Assembly (NCBI GenBank): GCA_031127185.1
Contig: JARIET010000180.1
Span: 1 to 6,105 of the forward strand
Origin: Gemmatimonadota bacterium
GTDB taxonomy: Bacteria; Gemmatimonadota; Gemmatimonadetes; Gemmatimonadales; Gemmatimonadaceae
Direction of reading: 5' to 3'
DNA length: 6,105 nt
The position numbers and the translations under genes were made by a program. Of the stretch, positions 1-5,074 are shown one piece after another (position 1 is the first letter of the stretch; each line of letters begins with the position of its first letter). A model generated the notes under the pieces. The model had not been told where the DNA came from. It did not search any database and saw nothing but the letters and a program-made list of their open reading frames with translations.

Positions 1-3
1 TGT

Positions 4-747
4 ATGTCGACCTCGCTCGCCGCCCTCCGCACGCTCATTCAGGAGCGTTTTCCCGGTGCCGTCCCATTCGGCACGTCGGGGCGCACGGTGCCGCCGGTGG
101 CCACGGGGATTCCCGAGCTCGACCGTGCCCTGCCCCGTGGCGGATTCCCACTCGGCAAGCTCTCCACCTGCGAACCGCAGGGCGGCGCGACCTCAATTCT
201 CCGCGCGGCCTGCCAGGCCACGCTTGCCGCGGGTGATCGTGCCGCGTGGATAGACGGCGCCGGCACCACCACCGGCGCGTTCTGGGATGCCGGGCCGCTT
301 CTCGTTCGCCCGCGCGGCGAGAAGCAGGCGATTGCCGCCGCCGATCTCCTGCTGCGCTGCGGCGGATTTCGGCTTGTTGTCCTCGCGGGCACCGAACTCG
401 CGAGCGCCGACTGCGTGCGGCTCGTGCGCGCCGCGCACGAAGGGGGCGGCGCGTTCGTTGCGCTCACCACGCAAGCCACGATGGCGGCACTCCGGCTCAA
501 CACACGCATTGCTCCCGATTCCTGGCACTGGCATCACGATCCATTCGGCGACCCTGCCGAGGTATGTGAGGTCCGGCTTCATGCAGAGGTGCGCGCCCTG
601 GGGTGTAATGGGCGCGCACAATTCACTCTACCGGTGCAATCCCATGAGCTTCGTCTGTCTCTGGAGCCCCGCCTGGCGGACCGTCGCGGCCGTCCCGGGC
701 AAAAGCACAAGCAAGGACGCACCCCCCGGGCCCGTCGCCAATCCTGA
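4..747 (+). CDS. imuA: ImuA-type RecA-fold translesion synthesis accessory protein
   Basis: This 247-residue protein belongs to the ImuA/SulA-like branch of the RecA fold and would act with ImuB and DnaE2 in error-prone lesion bypass. The layout follows RecA: residues 34-40 read TGIPELD (RecA-type entry to the core), 46-66 cover the P-loop region, 81-85 AWIDG matches the RecA strand CAFID, and 99-109 LLVRPRGEKQA matches RecA's LL-QP-GEQA strand and helix. The P-loop is CEPQGGATS instead of GxxxxGKT, so its lysine is absent. The Walker B strand at 123-129 is RLVVLAG and lacks the aspartate, so ATP hydrolysis is doubtful. The last ~25 residues are a basic tail (R/K/Q-rich) that lies entirely inside the start of imuB. 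Only three bases precede the ATG, so the ribosome site and promoter are outside the window and a start further left cannot be excluded. The context of imuB next and dnaE2 downstream strongly supports the call. Confidence 0.85.
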   Translation: MSTSLAALRTLIQERFPGAVPFGTSGRTVPPVATGIPELDRALPRGGFPLGKLSTCEPQGGATSILRAACQATLAAGDRAAWIDGAGTTTGAFWDAGPLLVRPRGEKQAIAAADLLLRCGGFRLVVLAGTELASADCVRLVRAAHEGGGAFVALTTQATMAALRLNTRIAPDSWHWHHDPFGDPAEVCEVRLHAEVRALGCNGRAQFTLPVQSHELRLSLEPRLADRRGRPGQKHKQGRTPRARRQS

Positions 748-2125
748 GATCGCCTCCACGCTCCTCGCGCGCGCGCCGCGTGTGGCAACGGGAGCCGGTG
801 GCGTGATCTGGGCCGACGCGCATGGCTTCTCCACGCACGGGAAAGTGGAGCTCGCTGCGGAGTTGCTCACGCTGCTCGCACGGCGCGGACTCACCGATGC
901 GCGCGCCGGTATCGCCGCGACGCCGGTGGCGGCAGAACTCGCGGCGCGGCACGGAGGCCCACGCAACGCCGCGTCCAACCGGATGGGGCCACAGACCGCC
1001 GCACCGAACATTGCCGACCGCATCATCATCGTGCCGGCCGGCGCGGACCGCACCTATGTCGGCCTCTTTCCGCTCGCGGCGCTCAATCCCGAGCCGCGCC
1101 TCAGGCCCCTGCTCTTTGGCATTGGCGTCAGCACCTGCGGCGAGTTTGCCGCGCTCGACCGCGAATCCATGGAAGTACGCCTTGGTGCCCAGGCCGTACC
1201 CCTGTGGAAACTTGCCCGCGCCGATGACCCGCGCCTGATCTTCGCCCCCGCCCCACCCGAGGCACCACACGCCTCGCTCGAGTGGGTGGAGTACGCACTT
1301 AAGGATCCGCTGCGACTCCTCTTCGTGCTCAACAACCTCATTGACCGCGTCTGCGCCACCCTTGCCGCCACCGGCGAGGGGGCGCGGGAGATCACCCTCG
1401 AGTTCGCACTCACCAATAAATCGGTGCACGTGGAGATGATCCGCGCCTCGCGGCCCACGGCCAACCGACGCACCTGGATCCGGCTGGTGCGCACGCGCGT
1501 GGAGAACATCCGGCTCACCGCCGCGGTCACCGGCATCACGGTGCACGCCTCGCGCATCGCGCCACGCGAAGCCCCGCAGGGGGACCTCTTCGACAAGGGA
1601 CTCGCGAGCAGCCAGGCCACGGAGGATGCCGTCGCACGGCTCGTGGAAGATCAGGGCGATGTGGTCGTGACGCCGCAGAACTCCGCGCATCCCCTGCTCG
1701 ACGAACGCACGAACTGGAGCGCGCAGACGATTCGCCTCACGACGCTTCCGGCGGTGGTGTACGAACGCATGCAGCCGCAGCCGCGGCTCCATCTCCAGCT
1801 CGCTCCCGCCCCGCGCGCCATCGTGGTCGAGACCACGCCGCGCCGCGACCACACCATCCCACTCCGTTACCGCGACGACGCCGGATGGCACGAGGTGGTG
1901 AACGTCGCGGGACCCGAGCGCGTCTCGGGCCGCACCTGGGACGGCGACGCCGCCTACGCGCGCGAATACTTCCGCTGCGTCACCAGGGAAGGCGTGCTCG
2001 TCTGGCTGTATCGGGATGCCAACGAAAAGAAACAACCAAAGACATCACCGATGCGCGTGCGTGAGAGCGTGGGTGAGGGGCCGCCCACGTCAGGCCGCTG
2101 GTTCCTGCACGGGTGGTGGGACTGA
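644..2125 (+). CDS. imuB: ImuB-type inactive Y-family DNA polymerase homologue
   Basis: This 493-residue protein is an ImuB/DinB-superfamily polymerase homologue. ImuB is thought to be a non-catalytic hub that docks DnaE2 and ImuA on the beta sliding clamp. Visible landmarks are: residues 3-11 FVCLWSPAW, in place of the catalytic DMDAFF strand of active Y-family enzymes; 53-62 GGVIWADAHG, the second palm strand without the usual acidic SxDE pair; 143-147 PLAAL and 159-171 GIGVSTCGEFAAL, a helix-hairpin-helix thumb; 212-223 LEWVEYALKDPL, opening the little finger; 312-316 QGDLF, a clamp-binding pentapeptide; and a conserved ImuB tail with 442-456 YFRCVTREGVLVWLY and 484-493 ending WFLHGWWD. 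The ATG at 644 is chosen because it begins the conserved N-terminal strand. An in-frame ATG at 608 is possible. The reading frame stays open leftward to 287, but those residues show no family similarity. The region between the first strand and the ADAHG strand looks shorter than in typical ImuB. Confidence 0.88.
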   Translation: MSFVCLWSPAWRTVAAVPGKSTSKDAPPGPVANPEIASTLLARAPRVATGAGGVIWADAHGFSTHGKVELAAELLTLLARRGLTDARAGIAATPVAAELAARHGGPRNAASNRMGPQTAAPNIADRIIIVPAGADRTYVGLFPLAALNPEPRLRPLLFGIGVSTCGEFAALDRESMEVRLGAQAVPLWKLARADDPRLIFAPAPPEAPHASLEWVEYALKDPLRLLFVLNNLIDRVCATLAATGEGAREITLEFALTNKSVHVEMIRASRPTANRRTWIRLVRTRVENIRLTAAVTGITVHASRIAPREAPQGDLFDKGLASSQATEDAVARLVEDQGDVVVTPQNSAHPLLDERTNWSAQTIRLTTLPAVVYERMQPQPRLHLQLAPAPRAIVVETTPRRDHTIPLRYRDDAGWHEVVNVAGPERVSGRTWDGDAAYAREYFRCVTREGVLVWLYRDANEKKQPKTSPMRVRESVGEGPPTSGRWFLHGWWD

Positions 2126-2131
2126 CCCCTC

Positions 2132-2144
2132 CATCGGTGCGATG
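2132..2144 (+). other. Short hairpin after the imuB stop
   Basis: CATCG-GTG-CGATG is a perfect 5-bp stem with a 3-nt loop, beginning 6 nt after the imuB TGA. No T-run follows, so it is not a convincing intrinsic terminator. It may be a weak pause or 3'-end stabiliser, or simply chance in GC-rich sequence. The rest of the 79-bp gap (2126-2204) shows no clear promoter. Confidence 0.2.
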
Positions 2145-2194
2145 ACCACGCCGGAGCATGCGAGTTAAGCTTCTGCATCCCCGACAGGACCAAC

Positions 2195-2199
2195 AGGAG
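2195..2199 (+). promoter_or_regulatory. Shine-Dalgarno site fixing the GTG start of the permease gene
   Basis: AGGAG lies 5 nt before the GTG at 2205. It is the best ribosome-binding match at any gene start in the window, and it supports choosing GTG 2205 rather than a later in-frame GTG at 2226. Confidence 0.7.
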
Positions 2200-2204
2200 C
2201 ACGC

Positions 2205-3257
2205 GTGGACGGCGGCCTGAACCTCGTGAACCAGACTACGGCGCTGCGGTGGACCACGATCGGACTCGTGGCTGCGACGGCCTACGTCTGCTGGCCGCTC
2301 TGGCCGGCGCTCGTCCTCGCAGCCTGGACCGCAGCATTGGTGCGCCCGCTCCTCGTGGGGCTGGAGCAACGGATGGGAGGGCGGCGCCGCGCTGCCGCCA
2401 CGCTCGCGCTCCTGCTCTTCGTTGGCGTGTTCGGCCCACTGGCGATGATCGTACTCGGTGTGGTCTCGGGGGCCCAGGACCTGATCGCGGCCGTCACGCA
2501 ATCACCGTCGGCGAAGACCGCGCTGGAGGCACTGGCCACAGGCAGCGGCGACTCGTCCGCGCTGCACATTCCGCGCACCATACCGGAACTTCTTGCACTC
2601 GTCGAGAGCTACGGCGCCCAGGGGTTCAGCGTCTTCAAGCGCATCGCCGGAGCGGCCAGCAGCGGGTTCATCGCGCTCTTCATCTACTTTGGCGGGGCCT
2701 TCATCTTTCTGCTTGAGGGCGCGGCCATCCGTGAATGGCTGGCCCGTCACTCGCCGCTGCGCGCCGACCACCTCGCGCGGATGATCGCCGCATTCCAGGA
2801 AACGGGCCGTGGCCTGATCGTGGGCATTGGCCTCACCGCCGCCACGCAGGGCGCTGTCGCTACCCTCGCCTACCTCGCCCTCGGCATTCCTCGCTGGTGG
2901 GTCCTCGGCGCGGTCACCGGTATCGCTTCACTGCTTCCGCTGGTCGGGTCCGCGCTCGTCTGGGTTCCGATCACGCTTGGACTGCTCCTCACCGGCAGCC
3001 CCGTGAAGGCGCTGATTCTCGCCATCATCGGCGTCGGCGTGATAGGAACGGTCGACAACCTCCTCCGCCCCGTCTTCTCGCGGATGGGCTCGCTGCAGAT
3101 GCCGATGTTCCTGCTTTTTGTTTCCGTCTTCGGCGGGATGGCGGCCTTTGGAGCGTGGGGAGCATTCCTCGGCCCGCTTGTCGTGCGCCTCTGCCTCGAA
3201 GCGCTCACCCTGCAGCGCGAAGCCGCCGGCACGCCACCGACTACACCCGCGAGCTGA
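2205..3257 (+). CDS. AI-2E (PerM/TqsA-like) family inner-membrane permease
   Basis: This 350-residue polytopic membrane protein has the usual length of the AI-2E transporter family (PerM, TqsA, YdiK). Hydrophobic segments occur at about residues 17-48 (two close spans), 63-88 and 152-171, followed by a dense membrane region at about 200-338. A soluble loop lies at about 90-150. The C-terminal family signature is clear: 244-248 LPLVG, 284-289 DNLLRP, 310-311 GG, 315-319 FGAWG and 322-324 LGP, as in DNxxRP...GG...FG..G...GP of the family. Members export small molecules or, in some bacteria, exchange ions; TqsA has been linked to autoinducer-2 export. The substrate cannot be read from the sequence. 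The gene starts with GTG behind a good ribosome site, 79 bp after imuB, and its stop codon abuts the GTG of the next gene, so the two are probably translationally coupled. It has no evident role in DNA repair. Confidence 0.88.
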   Translation: MDGGLNLVNQTTALRWTTIGLVAATAYVCWPLWPALVLAAWTAALVRPLLVGLEQRMGGRRRAAATLALLLFVGVFGPLAMIVLGVVSGAQDLIAAVTQSPSAKTALEALATGSGDSSALHIPRTIPELLALVESYGAQGFSVFKRIAGAASSGFIALFIYFGGAFIFLLEGAAIREWLARHSPLRADHLARMIAAFQETGRGLIVGIGLTAATQGAVATLAYLALGIPRWWVLGAVTGIASLLPLVGSALVWVPITLGLLLTGSPVKALILAIIGVGVIGTVDNLLRPVFSRMGSLQMPMFLLFVSVFGGMAAFGAWGAFLGPLVVRLCLEALTLQREAAGTPPTTPAS

Positions 3258-5000
3258 GTGAAGGCTTCCCGCGCGGTGGTCCTGGTCGTACTCTCGCTCG
3301 CTCCCTGGCTCGGAGCGCGCGCGCAGGTCGTGCTGGAACGGGCGCTCGTGCGCGAACGCCGGGGATGCGACGGCGACACGATCAGCGCGATCATCATCCG
3401 CTCGCACCCGCCCGCCTACACCGGCCGCGTCGCCGCCACACAGCGCATCGCCTCCGGGTGGCTGCGGCTGTCGCAGGCGACGACGCGACCGCAGCTGGTC
3501 GCCGCGTACATGCGGCTCGAAAGCGGCACCATCTGCCGCGATATCGACCGCAGCGAATCCGAGCGCATCCTCCGCGCACAGCCGTTCATAGCGTCGGCGA
3601 CGATCAACGCCATTACGGAGGGACCGCGGCGCGTCCGGCTGGAAGTCGATGTCGTGGACGAACAACGCCTGGTGGCGGGCGCGGGCACGCGCCACGGCAC
3701 GTTGTCGTCGCTCATCCTCGGTACGGAGAACCTGAACGGACGCGGCGCTTCGGTATCGCTCGGGGCGACGCGCGGGTTCGCGCACCGCGATGGATTCGGA
3801 TTCAAGGGCGTCAAATACGGGATGTTCGGCCGGCCTGATTTTCTTGCGATCACCGCCGAACGCCGCGCCGTGATCGGCGAGCACCTGGAGTTCGAACTCG
3901 CGGAACCCTTCCTGACGGATCAGCAAGCGCGCGGCTACCACGCGCGATCGGGACTCTCCAGCGGATACACGCGGCTCGTGCGCCCTGTGGGAGACCCGGT
4001 CTCCATCTTCGTGCGCCGCACTTCATACGACCTGAGCGCTGTCACACGGTTTGGGCAGCCGAGTGGCCGCAATGCGGTGGGATTGCTCGGGGCCGCGTTG
4101 ATTGGCGAGGATGTGCGGACGGAGCCCGAACTCGTAATTGTCGCGGACTCGGGGCTCATGCGACAAATCGTGAATCCATTTGCCGGCGGCTATCCCGGGT
4201 TCACAACCACTCGCCTTGCCGGCATCGCCGGCGTGCGTGCCCTCCGCTACATCACGGTGAACGCCTTCGACGCGATCTCCGCCGAACAGGACATGGGTAT
4301 CGGCGTGCAGCTCGACTTGCTGGCCGGTCCGAGTTTGCGGTCATCAGGTGGCCCGGCGGACTTCTTCATGGCGTCGGATTTCTACGCGGGGTTCGGCAAC
4401 AAGCGCACGTTCTTCGTCGCCCGCGGCCTGCTGGAAGGGCGGCGCGAGCGCGGGGCGCAGCGCTGGAAAGGGATGGTCTCAAACGTGCGGCTCGACGGCT
4501 ACCATCGGTCGACTGTGGACCGGACATCGAAACTGTCGCTCGAATACTCCGGCACGCGCGCGCTCGCCTTTCCGCTGCAACTCACGCTGCGCGACCACGA
4601 ATCGGGGCTTCCGGGCTACAGCAACGCAACAATGGCCGGCGGCCATCGGCTCATTGGTCGCATTGATGAACGACTCTACCTGATGTCCATCCGCGGCCGC
4701 GTGGAGCTGGCGGCTGGCGCCTTCGCCAGTGCGGGACGCCTCTGGGCGGGTGATGCACCCTACGGCGCTACGACCGGCGTGCTGGGTGCCGCGGGCCTGT
4801 CGCTCACCGCCGCGTTTCCCGAAGGAAGCAAGCGTTCGTATCGGTTCGAGGTCGCCTTTCCCTTTGACCCGGCGCGCGCCGAGTCTCGCATGCAAGTGCG
4901 GCTCGTGACCAGCGATCGCACCCGCCGGCTCTGGGCCGAGCCTGGCGACCTCTCTCGCGCACGTACCGGCGCGACGCCAGTCAGCCTGATGAAGTGGTAG
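3258..5000 (+). CDS. Omp85-like (BamA/TamA-type) outer-membrane beta-barrel protein with a POTRA-like domain
   Basis: This 580-residue protein is predicted to be exported and inserted in the outer membrane. Residues 1-22 form a signal peptide: K2 and R5, a hydrophobic core VVLVVLSLAP, and cleavage after ARA with Q23 first in the mature protein. Residues 41-47 (TISAIII) and 91-138 make a POTRA-like unit: CRDIDRSESERILRAQPFIA, then the strand RVRLEVDVVDE. From about 145 to the end the sequence alternates polar and hydrophobic residues and is rich in glycine and aromatics, as in a beta barrel. Residues 446-475 resemble the Omp85 loop-6 region, but the hallmark RGF/RGY is PGY (452-454). The only cysteines are C37 and C93, both in the periplasmic part, so a disulfide is possible. 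The chain ends in W580. The GTG start follows the permease TGA directly with no clear ribosome site, suggesting coupling. Family members insert or translocate outer-membrane proteins or lipids. The client is unknown, and a ShlB/FhaC-like secretion role is the alternative. Confidence 0.72.
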   Translation: MKASRAVVLVVLSLAPWLGARAQVVLERALVRERRGCDGDTISAIIIRSHPPAYTGRVAATQRIASGWLRLSQATTRPQLVAAYMRLESGTICRDIDRSESERILRAQPFIASATINAITEGPRRVRLEVDVVDEQRLVAGAGTRHGTLSSLILGTENLNGRGASVSLGATRGFAHRDGFGFKGVKYGMFGRPDFLAITAERRAVIGEHLEFELAEPFLTDQQARGYHARSGLSSGYTRLVRPVGDPVSIFVRRTSYDLSAVTRFGQPSGRNAVGLLGAALIGEDVRTEPELVIVADSGLMRQIVNPFAGGYPGFTTTRLAGIAGVRALRYITVNAFDAISAEQDMGIGVQLDLLAGPSLRSSGGPADFFMASDFYAGFGNKRTFFVARGLLEGRRERGAQRWKGMVSNVRLDGYHRSTVDRTSKLSLEYSGTRALAFPLQLTLRDHESGLPGYSNATMAGGHRLIGRIDERLYLMSIRGRVELAAGAFASAGRLWAGDAPYGATTGVLGAAGLSLTAAFPEGSKRSYRFEVAFPFDPARAESRMQVRLVTSDRTRRLWAEPGDLSRARTGATPVSLMKW

Positions 5001-5006
5001 CAGCCT

Positions 5007-5023
5007 AAGCGACTGCTCCGCTT
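5007..5023 (+). other. Weak stem-loop after the Omp85-like gene
   Basis: AAGCG and CGCTT form a 5-bp stem around a 7-nt loop, beginning 6 nt after the TAG stop. No T-run follows, so a role as a factor-independent terminator is unlikely. It may mark the transcript 3' end or be chance. Confidence 0.2.
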
Positions 5024-5050
5024 GCGCACGCCCCTGCTTCGGTGTCTATT
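5022..5050 (+). promoter_or_regulatory. Possible dnaE2 promoter
   Basis: TTGCGC (5022-5027) and TCTATT (5045-5050) are separated by 17 bp and resemble weak sigma-70-type -35 and -10 boxes (3/6 and 4/6 matches to consensus). The -10-like box overlaps the left arm of the inverted repeat at 5041-5067, which is the arrangement expected if a repressor there blocks polymerase. The matches are poor and the promoter consensus of this organism is not known, so this is only a candidate. Confidence 0.25.
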
Positions 5051-5067
5051 CGGTATCCATAGACACC
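5041..5067. promoter_or_regulatory. Perfect 9-bp inverted repeat, candidate operator of dnaE2
   Basis: GGTGTCTAT (5041-5049) and ATAGACACC (5059-5067) are exact reverse complements separated by 9 bp. The repeat ends 7 bp before the dnaE2 ATG. It is AT-richer than its surroundings and is the only long perfect dyad noticed in the gaps between genes. dnaE2 genes are commonly under SOS (LexA) control, so a repressor operator is the leading guess. It does not match the E. coli (CTGT-N8-ACAG) or Bacillus (GAAC-N4-GTTC) LexA boxes. As RNA it would form a 9-bp hairpin next to the start codon and could also affect translation. No T-run follows, so it is not a terminator. Confidence 0.5.
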
Positions 5068-5074
5068 CAAGAAT

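Noticed and set aside
287..643. Upstream extension of imuB
   Set aside because: The frame is open to an ATG at 287, but the added residues are Arg/Ala/Ser-rich, overlap the RecA-fold core of imuA and resemble no ImuB N-terminus.
623..2035. Long minus-strand open frame (470 codons) opposite imuB
   Set aside because: It shows no recognisable domain and is rich in Arg, Gly and Ala. It is the expected antisense shadow of a GC-rich gene whose + strand product matches ImuB from end to end.
2735..3838. + strand open frame (367 codons) in a second frame across the permease and Omp85-like genes
   Set aside because: The translation is Arg/Pro/Ala-rich without domains, while the other frame gives clear permease and barrel proteins.
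5041..5067. Inverted repeat as an intrinsic terminator of the Omp85-like gene
   Set aside because: No T-run follows the stem; CAAGAAT and then the dnaE2 ATG come next, which fits an operator or leader hairpin better.
5041..5067. Classical LexA box
   Set aside because: Neither CTGT-N8-ACAG nor GAAC-N4-GTTC is present, so control by LexA remains a hypothesis and not an annotation.
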